DNA of 46,794 bases from Nitrospirota bacterium (GTDB taxonomy: Bacteria > Nitrospirota > Thermodesulfovibrionia > Thermodesulfovibrionales > Dissulfurispiraceae): contig SCQE01000048.1 in assembly GCA_004321915.1 (NCBI GenBank), positions 1 to 46,794 on the forward strand, in the 5' to 3' direction. The notes below the pieces were generated by a model that was not told the DNA's origin, made no database searches, and worked only from the letters and a program-made list of their open reading frames with translations. This document shows, piece by piece, positions 22,444 through 30,760 of this stretch (position 1 is its first letter; every line of letters starts with the position of its first letter). A program made the position numbers and the translations under genes.

Positions 22444-24639
22444 GTGCTCAACATATCGAAAAATTCTATCGCATATAAGATGACCCTTGCGGTGCTTGTC
22501 TTCAGCCTTGCCTTGACCATCATTTCAGCGGTAATCGTGTTTGCGTTGAATTATCACGAGGTTATGGACAATATTGAAGTCGAACTCGTACAAATGCGCG
22601 AGACCAACATACCCGGCATAAGCTCAAGCCTATGGGTAATGGATATGCATCAGCTTCAGGTGCAGCTGAATTCTCTACTGAACATTCCCCACATAGCCCA
22701 TGTGAAAATCGAATCAAAAGATAGTGTGGTAGCATCTGCAGGGACGCTCAGTCCGGGCAGGGCCATATATCGGACATTCCCTCTCAATTTTACGTTCAAC
22801 AACAAGACGACGCAATTGGGCGCTCTACATGTGCAAGTCTCCATGACCGACATTTATAAAGACCTTCTTGCGAGGACATACATAAGGCTGTTGTTTCAGG
22901 CCGCGCAGATATTGCTCGTATCGTTTTTCATGCTCTATATCTTCCGCACCATCGTAACGGACCGCATTGCCGCCATAGAGAATTACATGAAAGGACTCGA
23001 TGCCGACAGGCTGGGCGACCCGATAGTCTTGCCGAAACTGCGCATTCTCGGGGGTGAAGACGAATTGGACCATGTGGCGGGCGTTATGACTTCGATGGGC
23101 GCCAATCTCAGGAATGCCTTTCTGGAACTTGAGACAGAGAAGGAGCGCCTTGCCGTTACGCTCCGCTCCATCGGCGACGGGGTCATTACAACGGACACTC
23201 ACGGGACAGTGGTGCTCATGAACAAGGTTGCCGAAGACCTTACAGGCTGGTCAAATGAGGACGCGGAAGGAAAGCCTCTCGCCGAGGTCTTTGATATAAT
23301 CAACGAAAACACGCGTGAACGGTGCGAAAACCCCGTGACCAGAGTGCTGCATACAGGTTTTATCGTAGGGCTTGCAAACCATACCGCGCTTATAAACAAA
23401 GACGGTTCCGAGATTATAATAGCGGACAGCGCAGCGCCTATAAGAGACCGTGAGAGCAGGATAATAGGCGTTGTGCTCGTATTCAGGGACATAACGAGCC
23501 GGTATAAAATGGAAACCGAAATGCAGAGGATCGAGAAACTCGAATCGCTCGGTCTGCTTGCCGGAGGCATAGCTCATGACTTCAACAACCTCCTGACAGC
23601 GATAATGGGGAACGTCAGCCTTGCCGGAATGCAGATAGGGCACGAACATAAAGCGGCGGGAAGGCTCGTAGAAGCGGAAAAGGCGACCCGGCGCGCCACT
23701 GATCTCACCCAGCAACTGCTTACCTTTGCTAAAGGCGGCGCGCCGATCAAAAGCCTGACATGTATCGATGAGGTGGTCAAGGAGGCTGTAGGCTTTGCCT
23801 TGTCCGGGGCCGATGTGAAATGCGAATACACAATTCCCGAAGGACTGTGGAGCGCCGAGATCGACAGGGGCCAGATAGTTCAGGTATTCAACAACCTTAC
23901 GATCAATGCGATTCATGCCATGCCGGGCGGGGGCAGGATAGAAATCCATTTTGAGAATGTGGCCCTCGCGCCCGGGCAACTGCCCGATTTGCCTTCAGGC
24001 GGCTATGTCAAGATTTCGTTCAGAGACCACGGCACAGGCATCCCCGAAGGACATCTGACCAAGATATTCGACCCCTATTTCACTACAAAAAGCCAAGGCA
24101 GCGGACTCGGCCTTGCCACGACGTTTTCCATAATCAGCAAGCACGGCGGACACATTACGGTCGATCCCGGACCCGGCATCGGCGCTACGTTTTTCATCTA
24201 TCTGCCTGCATCTAAAGACAGCGTATGCCGTGAAGAAAGCGCGAGGATATCCCCATCCGTACGCCGCGGGAGGGTCCTTGTCATGGACGACGAGGCATTA
24301 ATAAGAGACGTGGCCGGACAGATGCTGAGCGCTTTCGGATACGAAGCGGATTTTGCGGAAGACGGGGCAAAGGCGCTTGAAAAATACGCCAAGGCCAAGG
24401 AAGAGCAGAGACCGTACAGCGTCGTGATAATGGACCTGACCATTCCGGGAGGAATGGGCGGCAAAGAGGCCGTAAAAAAACTTTTAGAGACGGACACGGA
24501 TGCAACGGTGATCGTATCGAGCGGTTATTCCACAGACCCGATAATGGCCGACTACAGGAAATACGGGTTTAAAGGCGTAATCACCAAGCCTTACAATGTC
24601 GACCGGATGAGAGAGGCGCTTTCAGGTCTTACCTCTTAA
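22444..24639 (+). CDS. Hybrid sensor histidine kinase with C-terminal receiver
   Basis: A 731-aa protein with a GTG start after AAGGAG (in the end of the upstream gene). It has TM1 (~12-34), a periplasmic domain (~35-145), TM2 (~150-172), a HAMP-like linker, PAS (~230-350), and HisKA with His378 in GGIAHDFNNLLTAI. The HATPase shows FNNLTINAIHAMPGGG, DHGTGIP and GSGLGLAT. The receiver (~615-731) has Asp664 in VVIMDLTIPGG. The HDFNN-type His box followed by a receiver is a known class (PAS hybrid kinases). Coupled to the solute-binding gene, and no separate output regulator is next to it. Confidence 0.9.
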   Translation: MLNISKNSIAYKMTLAVLVFSLALTIISAVIVFALNYHEVMDNIEVELVQMRETNIPGISSSLWVMDMHQLQVQLNSLLNIPHIAHVKIESKDSVVASAGTLSPGRAIYRTFPLNFTFNNKTTQLGALHVQVSMTDIYKDLLARTYIRLLFQAAQILLVSFFMLYIFRTIVTDRIAAIENYMKGLDADRLGDPIVLPKLRILGGEDELDHVAGVMTSMGANLRNAFLELETEKERLAVTLRSIGDGVITTDTHGTVVLMNKVAEDLTGWSNEDAEGKPLAEVFDIINENTRERCENPVTRVLHTGFIVGLANHTALINKDGSEIIIADSAAPIRDRESRIIGVVLVFRDITSRYKMETEMQRIEKLESLGLLAGGIAHDFNNLLTAIMGNVSLAGMQIGHEHKAAGRLVEAEKATRRATDLTQQLLTFAKGGAPIKSLTCIDEVVKEAVGFALSGADVKCEYTIPEGLWSAEIDRGQIVQVFNNLTINAIHAMPGGGRIEIHFENVALAPGQLPDLPSGGYVKISFRDHGTGIPEGHLTKIFDPYFTTKSQGSGLGLATTFSIISKHGGHITVDPGPGIGATFFIYLPASKDSVCREESARISPSVRRGRVLVMDDEALIRDVAGQMLSAFGYEADFAEDGAKALEKYAKAKEEQRPYSVVIMDLTIPGGMGGKEAVKKLLETDTDATVIVSSGYSTDPIMADYRKYGFKGVITKPYNVDRMREALSGLTS

Positions 24640-24681
24640 AAACAAACACTGAAACCAAGACTGAAAAAAAAATCCGAATGT

Positions 24682-24704
24682 GATAGTATTGATATATATG
24701 ATAT
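24682..24704 (+). promoter_or_regulatory. Shared promoter/operator-like motif, copy 1
   Basis: GATAGTATTGATATATATGA + TAT, inside a GTGATA...TATCAC inverted repeat (24681-24706). Nearly the same 23-bp sequence recurs at 25492-25514 before the protein kinase gene. It lies 16 bp before the antitoxin ATG, a natural spot for autoregulation by the RHH protein. Confidence 0.55.
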
Positions 24705-24719
24705 CACCGGAGGGTCAAA

Positions 24720-24965
24720 ATGACTTCACAGATACTGGTAAGGATTGACAAAGACATAAAGGACAAGTTCCAACGTTTGAGCAGGTTCGAGCACAAATCC
24801 GTCAACGAAAAGCTCGGTGAACTGATGAAAGACTACGTGGAAGAACACAATATTGAAAACGCAATGAAAGGGCTCTGGAGTGAAATAGGCGGCTCCATGA
24901 AAAAGAAGGGGTATAAGGCGTCCGACGTGGCAAAGACTATCAAGAAAGTCCGTTCGGGGAAATGA
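24720..24965 (+). CDS. RHH-like antitoxin of a PIN toxin-antitoxin pair
   Basis: An 81-aa protein. The N-terminus (TSQILVRIDKDIKDKFQRLSR) looks like a ribbon-helix-helix DNA-binding strand and helix; the charged C-terminal half would wrap the toxin. RBS GGAGGG 24709-24714. Stop and next start overlap as ATGA, the typical antitoxin-toxin layout. An inverted-repeat motif upstream could be its operator. Confidence 0.75.
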   Translation: MTSQILVRIDKDIKDKFQRLSRFEHKSVNEKLGELMKDYVEEHNIENAMKGLWSEIGGSMKKKGYKASDVAKTIKKVRSGK

Positions 24966-25372
24966 GGGCGGTAATAGACACGAATGTGTTTGTTTCATCG
25001 TTTTTCGGAGGAATTCCCTTCAAAGTCATTGAACTCTGGTTTTCCGGCAAAATGACCCTCTGTGTGTCAAAGCCGGTGCTGAAAGAATATTTCGATGTCC
25101 TCAAGAGATTTGAGTTTGGCGACGGTCCCCTCTTGTACAGGCTGATGTCTGCCTTCGAGAAGAGTTTCAACCTCCTGTTTGTAAACAACCCCGCTGAACA
25201 GTTGTGGATAAAGGAAGACCCGGCGGACAATAAATTCATCGCCTGCGCTGTTGCGCTTAAAGCCGAATACATTATCTCGGGAGACGCGCATCTTAGAAAA
25301 ATGAAAAATATCGGGAAGATCAAGATTGTTTCTCCTGCAGAAATGATCGCCATTTTGGAGGCTCAACGGTGA
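24962..25372 (+). CDS. PIN-domain toxin (putative TA ribonuclease)
   Basis: A 136-aa PIN domain. The acidic residues needed for Mg-dependent RNA cleavage are present: Asp6 in AVIDTNVFVSS, Glu in VLKEYFDVL, Asp in EDPADNKFIACA, and Asp in YIISGDAHL. Overlaps the antitoxin by 4 bp. Belongs to the 'putative toxin-antitoxin system toxin, PIN family' type. Confidence 0.85.
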   Translation: MRAVIDTNVFVSSFFGGIPFKVIELWFSGKMTLCVSKPVLKEYFDVLKRFEFGDGPLLYRLMSAFEKSFNLLFVNNPAEQLWIKEDPADNKFIACAVALKAEYIISGDAHLRKMKNIGKIKIVSPAEMIAILEAQR

Positions 25373-25491
25373 CGGGAATAAACAAAGAGAATACCTGCCA
25401 TTATACCGCCTGCTTGAAAGCGGCGGAAAGGTGCCGAAGATGAGGAACGTTAGTGGTAGAAATAGGGGATGTGTCCTTGTATGAATAATGA

Positions 25492-25514
25492 GATAGTATT
25501 GATGCATATGATAT
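25492..25514 (+). promoter_or_regulatory. Shared promoter/operator-like motif, copy 2
   Basis: GATAGTATTGATGCATATGA + TAT matches the motif at 24682-24704 at all but two positions. It sits 43 bp before the Hanks-kinase ATG, so the kinase may be under the same control as the TA pair. Confidence 0.5.
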
Positions 25515-25557
25515 GTATTCCGGTCTTTCTCGGCTTTTCAATAAATGCAGGTAAATT

Positions 25558-26928
25558 ATGACGACATTGAAAGACCTCAAATATGTGGCTCTCAAAGGTG
25601 AGGGCTACTTTTGCAAAGTGAAGCAATATACCGATGAGGAGACTGGGAAAAGTTATGCCTTGAAACAATTGAAAAAAAAGCATTATTCGAGGGAAGACTA
25701 TCGCTATCGATTCTTACGGGAAATTGGGCTTCTCAACAAACTGAGTGGCTGTAAAAACGTTATTCGTCTTATAGATCATGGCAATGATATTGACAATAAA
25801 AGCTTGTGGTATCTCATGCCTTTTGCAAAATATAATTTGTATGATTACATCAAAGCAGAGAATGCTACACTAACGCAACGCCAGAAATACGAGATTGTAG
25901 AACAAATTATACATGCGCTGAAATTTGCTCATGAGCAGAGTATTTTGCACCGCGATATTTCACCGAATAATGTGTTGGTATTTCGTAAAGATGGTAACCT
26001 CAATATTAAGGTCACAGATTTTGGTTTAGGCAAAAGCACTGAATCATTATCATATTACACGGGTTCAAGTGCATCAGGTTATGGACAGATATTATATGTT
26101 TCCCCCGAACAAAAAGTGCATCTAAAAGATGCAACAGTCAGGAGCGATATTTATTCACTTGGCAGACTGGTTTACTTTGTGTTTACAGGGAAGGATCCCG
26201 ACAACATAAAGCCATTTGAATTATCTTCTCTTGTGGCAAAAGCTATTGAGGACAACCCCGAGGATAGATTCCAGAATATCGGGGAGTTTGAAAAACACTT
26301 CATAGCATTGAAGGAATTACATCTCGACGAGACAATCCCAATTGATTACGTCACCATGCAAGAAGTAGTAGACTCTCATGGGCATATCGACATAGTGAAA
26401 CTTCATGAATTATTAGTACGGGGTAACTATGTTGATCACGTTTATCATGACTACATCGATCCTGTTAACACTTATCTACTTACTGATGATAACCTGTCGA
26501 ACTATTATCAAGCTGTTGGAAGCGGAATTCGTGACTTCGTAAAGACATATTCTGAAAGGCTAGATGAATGCTATCAAACTGTGCGTTGGCCATTTTCGGC
26601 AATGAATACATTTGGGAGGGTCTTGAGGAAAATCATTGAGACTGTTACTGATGATGACACAAGATTGCTTTGCTTCAAACAGCTATGGTATTTGGCGTTT
26701 GTTGTCGACCAATGGGCCGTTCAAACGGATCTGAAAGCAGTGCTTAATGACAAATACGTTACCGAAGAGATTCAAACTCAACTTGCTGAGTTCATCATAG
26801 AATCCAAGATAGAAGTAGATATGAGTCAATTCAGAGGCATGAAGATTCCTAAGATCGTGAATATAGGAATAACTAAGGGTAACGAAAGAGCCCGTCAGAA
26901 AAAACAAAAGTATGAGGATGCAGATTGA
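25558..26928 (+). CDS. Soluble Hanks-type serine/threonine protein kinase
   Basis: A 456-aa protein. Kinase domain is residues ~8-265: G-loop KGEGYFCKV, Lys36 in YALKQL, catalytic loop HRDISPNN (Asp133, Asn138), DFG at 154-156, and SPEQ in place of APE. The C-terminal ~190 residues are helical with no family I know. There is no membrane segment or PASTA repeat, so it is cytoplasmic. AT-rich compared with flanking genes and next to a TA pair and a fic fragment, so it is probably horizontally acquired; lone Hanks kinases of this type include antiphage examples, but the role here is inferred. Confidence 0.85.
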   Translation: MTTLKDLKYVALKGEGYFCKVKQYTDEETGKSYALKQLKKKHYSREDYRYRFLREIGLLNKLSGCKNVIRLIDHGNDIDNKSLWYLMPFAKYNLYDYIKAENATLTQRQKYEIVEQIIHALKFAHEQSILHRDISPNNVLVFRKDGNLNIKVTDFGLGKSTESLSYYTGSSASGYGQILYVSPEQKVHLKDATVRSDIYSLGRLVYFVFTGKDPDNIKPFELSSLVAKAIEDNPEDRFQNIGEFEKHFIALKELHLDETIPIDYVTMQEVVDSHGHIDIVKLHELLVRGNYVDHVYHDYIDPVNTYLLTDDNLSNYYQAVGSGIRDFVKTYSERLDECYQTVRWPFSAMNTFGRVLRKIIETVTDDDTRLLCFKQLWYLAFVVDQWAVQTDLKAVLNDKYVTEEIQTQLAEFIIESKIEVDMSQFRGMKIPKIVNIGITKGNERARQKKQKYEDAD

Positions 26929-26961
26929 TAATGCTTTGATACGGATATGTGGGAGCTGACT

Positions 26962-27114
26962 ATGCCATTTAACCCGACATTCACCATAACCTCAAGAATC
27001 AACAAGGCCTTTGTTGAAATCGAGCGCATTCGCGTTTTTTTAGATGCGGTTAAAGGGAAATTGAATAGCGGCTTGCTATTGGCGGGAAATGGGATTTTTC
27101 AAACTGAGCAGTAA
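26962..27114 (+). pseudogene. Truncated N-terminal fragment of a Fic-family protein
   Basis: A 50-codon frame starting after GGGAG. The first ~30 residues (FNPTFTITSRINKAFVEIER, then IRVFLDAVK) resemble the N-terminus of a second type of Fic protein (N-P-x-(F/Y)TIT..I..AL.EIE.a.GfL), then the frame drifts and stops. The Fic core motif is absent. I read it as a decayed remnant. The sequence to 27368 holds no further recognisable part except a short frame near 27178-27243. Confidence 0.4.
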
Positions 27115-27368
27115 TTTATGAAAAGCGATAAGATAAACACAGTAAAGGCATGATTTCAGAAAGCTGAAAAAGATTTTAGACCCGCCTCTCGGCTCATCCG
27201 GATGCTTAACGTCCTTGGCGTAAAACCTATTTTTTCAAAGTAAACAGCCTTGTTTCTTCTATAGTTTTTCTTTATAGTTGCGTCCCGTCAGTATAGATAA
27301 AAATAATTGGACTGTCCTCTGCACGCGCAATTAAACTCAATAATATCTGTTGTTATAAGGAGACTTTA

Positions 27369-28169
27369 ATGAAAAAAACAAATGTGACATTGAAAGATGT
27401 AAGCGCGGTATATTCGGGGCCTGAGGGCGTTCTTTGGGAGCTTATCATGGGAGAGCAGATCCATGTGGGCGGGTTTGGGAGCTCTATGGCTTTGGCGCAG
27501 AAGGCCGATATCAAAGAGGGGCAGAAGGTGCTCGATCTCTGCAGCGCGCTCGGCGCGGGCCTCCGCTTCCTCGTCAAGAACTTCAAAGTTCAGGGCTTCG
27601 GTCTTGACGGCACCGAACATATGGTGAATGAGGCGGTAAGAAGAACTGAACAGGACGGTCTCAAGGGCTCGATAGAGTATAAGCTCGGCGATGTGACGGC
27701 CATCCCGTGGGCCGAAAACAATTTCGACGTTGTATGGGGCGAGGACGCATGGTGTTATGTCGTGGACAAAGACAAATTAATATCCGAAGCGGCGCGGGTC
27801 TTGAAAAAAGGCGGGACAATCTCTTTTACCGATTGGGTCGAAGGGCCGAAAGGTCTGTCCGATGAGGATGCAGAGCGGATCAATACCTTCATGAAATTCC
27901 CTTACATGGAGAGTCAAAAGGGATATGAGGCGCTGCTCAAAAAGCACGGCCTGACCCTGAAAGTATCTGACGACCTCACCTCCGAGTTCGCGGACTACAT
28001 ACAACTTTACCTAGATATGGTATCGAAGCAGCTTAGCTTTGACGCGCTTCGCATCATCGGCTGGGACATGAATATGATGCAGGCCATCGGCGGTGAAATG
28101 GCGTTTATGCTCCAGAAGGCGCGCGAAGGCGGTTTCGGCAGAACGAGAATAGTTGGAGTAAAGGAGTAG
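27369..28169 (+). CDS. SAM-dependent methyltransferase (class I)
   Basis: A 266-aa Rossmann methyltransferase: motif I VLDLCSALGAGLRFL (slightly unusual: C and A in place of G), acidic residue in GFGLDGTEHMV, IEYKLGDVTAIPW, NNFDVVWGEDAWCYV, and RVLKKGGTISFTDW. Resembles small-molecule N-methyltransferases of the sarcosine/dimethylglycine type. RBS AAGGAG. It starts a tight operon with three 2-hydroxyacyl-CoA dehydratase-like genes and their activator (3-bp gap to the next), so its substrate may be linked to that reductase system. Substrate unknown. Confidence 0.85.
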   Translation: MKKTNVTLKDVSAVYSGPEGVLWELIMGEQIHVGGFGSSMALAQKADIKEGQKVLDLCSALGAGLRFLVKNFKVQGFGLDGTEHMVNEAVRRTEQDGLKGSIEYKLGDVTAIPWAENNFDVVWGEDAWCYVVDKDKLISEAARVLKKGGTISFTDWVEGPKGLSDEDAERINTFMKFPYMESQKGYEALLKKHGLTLKVSDDLTSEFADYIQLYLDMVSKQLSFDALRIIGWDMNMMQAIGGEMAFMLQKAREGGFGRTRIVGVKE

Positions 28170-28172
28170 TTT

Positions 28173-29261
28173 TTGAGAATAAGGGACGCCTGCGCCGAAC
28201 GGCTTGCCTCGGAACGCGCCGCACTCACAAAATTCAGGGCTTCGGGCGGAAAGGTAGCGGGTTATACCTGCAACGCCTTTCCAGCAGCCGTATTGGCGGG
28301 GTCCGGACTTTGGCCTGTGCGCGTACTCTGCGGAACGTCGTCTGATTCGGAAAGCGCAGGCGAGAAAATAGTAAGGGCGGATGTCTGTCCGCTGGTCAAG
28401 AGCCTGCTTGGAAATGTTGCGGAGGGAAAAAGCCTGCACGCTGAAATAGACCTATGGATAGGCCTCTACACCTGTGACCAGATGCGGCGCGGAATGAACT
28501 GCCTTTCTGAGCAGTTAGGAAAAGAAGTCCATCCGGTGCAGCTTCCGGCAACCCGCACAGATGATGTGGCAGGGTATTATGCCGTGCAGGTTAAGCGTCT
28601 TGTATCAGACATCGAGACTCGCCATAATCTCCCTTTTGATGAGAAGCAGTCGCTCTATTGGACGAATGAGTATAACGATGCAGCAAAAGTGCTTTCTCAG
28701 GCCGCGCGTGCCGGATTCATATCGCCCTTGGATATTCACGCAATGTTCCATCTTCTTTTCAACTCAAGACCTTTCGGCCTTGCGCGTTTTTTCGAAAAGA
28801 TCATTATATCGTCGGACGCATTCAGACCCGAAAAAACCGTGGTATTGACCGGCAGTCCGCTTACGCTTGAAGATACTGTCCTGCTTGAAGAGCTTGAAAA
28901 CAGAGGGTTCGGTGTAATTCCCCTCAACTGTACAGGACTGAATGCGGTGGAGTATGAGAAACACGTGGAGATCGGCGATAATACCATCGAATCGCTTGCG
29001 CTCGCTGCTTTTCATAGGCCGCCCTGCTCGCGGGCAAGACCGAACACGGTTGTATATGAACGTATCAAGCAGACGATTACGGATACAGGGGCAAAGGGAC
29101 TTATAGTCAAATGCATGAAGTTCTGCGACCAGTGGTACACTGAGCGTGAGAGGATGCGGCGGACATTCGATATTCCGGTGCTGGTATTTGATTCCGATTA
29201 TGCGGCAGGCGGCAGAGAGCGCCTGCTGAGCAGAATAGACGCATTTCTGGAGATGCTTTGA
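28173..29261 (+). CDS. 2-hydroxyacyl-CoA dehydratase / benzoyl-CoA reductase family protein (HgdB-like), paralog 1
   Basis: A 362-aa protein with a TTG start after GGAG overlapping the upstream stop. Cys positions fit Fe-S binding in the family: GYTCNAFP, ADVCPLVKS, LYTCDQMRRG, RPPCSRARPN, and VKCMKFCDQWYTERERM. The family binds [4Fe-4S] or double-cubane clusters reduced to very low potential by an HgdC/YjiL-type ATPase, which is encoded four genes down. Whether this subunit is catalytic or structural is not clear. Confidence 0.82.
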   Translation: MRIRDACAERLASERAALTKFRASGGKVAGYTCNAFPAAVLAGSGLWPVRVLCGTSSDSESAGEKIVRADVCPLVKSLLGNVAEGKSLHAEIDLWIGLYTCDQMRRGMNCLSEQLGKEVHPVQLPATRTDDVAGYYAVQVKRLVSDIETRHNLPFDEKQSLYWTNEYNDAAKVLSQAARAGFISPLDIHAMFHLLFNSRPFGLARFFEKIIISSDAFRPEKTVVLTGSPLTLEDTVLLEELENRGFGVIPLNCTGLNAVEYEKHVEIGDNTIESLALAAFHRPPCSRARPNTVVYERIKQTITDTGAKGLIVKCMKFCDQWYTERERMRRTFDIPVLVFDSDYAAGGRERLLSRIDAFLEML

Positions 29262-30685
29262 AAGACGATGTACGCAGATTAACGGTAATGGAATGGGAAG
29301 AGAGGATGCCGCTCGTCCCCGAGGAATACCGTGCTCAATGCACATTCCTCCGTTCACTCGTGCCGGGCGGGGTGCGCTATCTCTTCAGCCCTTACGAATA
29401 TTCGTGCCGCGGCGATGTATTGCTCAGGCGGCTCAAGTTCGATTCTTCGCTTGCTGCACTCCGGCTGTGGGCCTTTCTCTTCAGCGAAAAAGACAGACTG
29501 TTCCTCGCAAAAGAAAAAGGCTGGAAGGTTTTTGCGGCCATGAAAGACCTCGGCCCTGTGCCGGTACTGGCTTACGCAGTGCCTGAAGCGCTCACCTTTT
29601 ATGCGGATGAATTATGGTGGGCGCCCTGTTTTGCAGAGGAGTCTCACCTCCTCGACGAAGCCGCTAAATTGGGCGCGGGCGAAGAGCTCTGTTTTGTGCG
29701 GGCCGCGCTCGGCGCAATGGTAACGCTCGATTATTTTCCGCCGCCCGATTTGTGCATAGCCGGTGTTGGAGCTTGCTGCGACGATTTTTCGGCGGTGATG
29801 CAGCTGATAGAATCCATCGGCTATAAGACCCACTGGTGGGAAATGGCCGCGCGTTTTGAACAGTCGTCGCCGCTTATCACCGAGAGGTTTCTCCGCACCA
29901 CCTTCGGCAACTCTCCGTATCAGGAATCGGCCCGCGCCTTTGTATCCGGGCAGTTGAGGGGTGTTCTCAAAGCCCTCGAAGAGGCGAGCGGCAAAAAGAT
30001 TACGGATGAAATGCTCGATAAGAGCCGCACGCTATTCAACAATATCAGGCAGCGCGTAGCTCTCTTGAGAGATTTGGTTTATGGCGTAAAGAGGCCGCCC
30101 CTGCCGGGGCTTGAGATGATGCTCGCCGAATTTATAGCCATTCATGCCTGCTCCGAACCTGACGAATGCATTCCTGTGCTGGACGACCTTATACGCACTG
30201 TTCAGCAGAGACTGTCCGAAGGGGCATCTCCGCTTTCACCAAATCCCATACGCGTATTCTGGGCCACTCCGCCTACAGACGCAGCGCTTATCACGCTGCT
30301 CGAAGACCTAGGCGGCTGCATAGCCGGTACAGAATATATGATAAGCCATGCCTTCTATCAACTTGCAACAGACAAGCCTGTCGTAGATGCGGTCGCTGAA
30401 AACTGTATGGACGACCCCATGATAGGCTCGACAGCCTTCAGGGCAAGGCGCATCATCGAAGGCGCGAAAAAATACGGGGCAGAGGGCGTGATAATATCCG
30501 GAATATCCGGCGCGAGCCACTGTCCGTTTGACGAGGGCGCGATAGCCGAAGCAGTTCAAAAGGAGCTGAACATACCGGTGCTCTCTTTCGATGTGCCTTA
30601 TTCTCCCGGAAGATTAAATGAACAGGTGGTGAACAGAATGCAGGGTTTTATGGAACTTCTGAGCAGACGCAGGCCCTCGACCTGA
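29258..30685 (+). CDS. 2-hydroxyacyl-CoA dehydratase family protein, divergent paralog 2
   Basis: A 475-aa protein with a TTG start overlapping the previous stop (TTGA). It keeps the family layout in diverged form: LFSPYEYSCRGD, ELCFVRAALGAMVTLDYF, CIAGVGACCDDFSAVM, YKTHWWEM, and a C-terminal half with GVIISGISGASHCPFDEG and VLSFDVPYSPGRLNEQVVNRMQGFMELL. Longer than paralogs 1 and 3. The frame stays open past its TGA (30683-30685) into the next gene. Confidence 0.75.
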   Translation: MKDDVRRLTVMEWEERMPLVPEEYRAQCTFLRSLVPGGVRYLFSPYEYSCRGDVLLRRLKFDSSLAALRLWAFLFSEKDRLFLAKEKGWKVFAAMKDLGPVPVLAYAVPEALTFYADELWWAPCFAEESHLLDEAAKLGAGEELCFVRAALGAMVTLDYFPPPDLCIAGVGACCDDFSAVMQLIESIGYKTHWWEMAARFEQSSPLITERFLRTTFGNSPYQESARAFVSGQLRGVLKALEEASGKKITDEMLDKSRTLFNNIRQRVALLRDLVYGVKRPPLPGLEMMLAEFIAIHACSEPDECIPVLDDLIRTVQQRLSEGASPLSPNPIRVFWATPPTDAALITLLEDLGGCIAGTEYMISHAFYQLATDKPVVDAVAENCMDDPMIGSTAFRARRIIEGAKKYGAEGVIISGISGASHCPFDEGAIAEAVQKELNIPVLSFDVPYSPGRLNEQVVNRMQGFMELLSRRRPST

Positions 30686-30760
30686 GGTCCCAAATCTTCG
30701 CCGGTCGGCGATAAAGAAAGATGTGTTCAGGAAAGTCCGGCAGACTACTTCAAGGACTCG

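Noticed and set aside
24962-26928. A single TA-kinase operon
   Set aside because: There are 185 bp between the PIN stop and the kinase start, with a separate promoter-like motif at 25492-25514.
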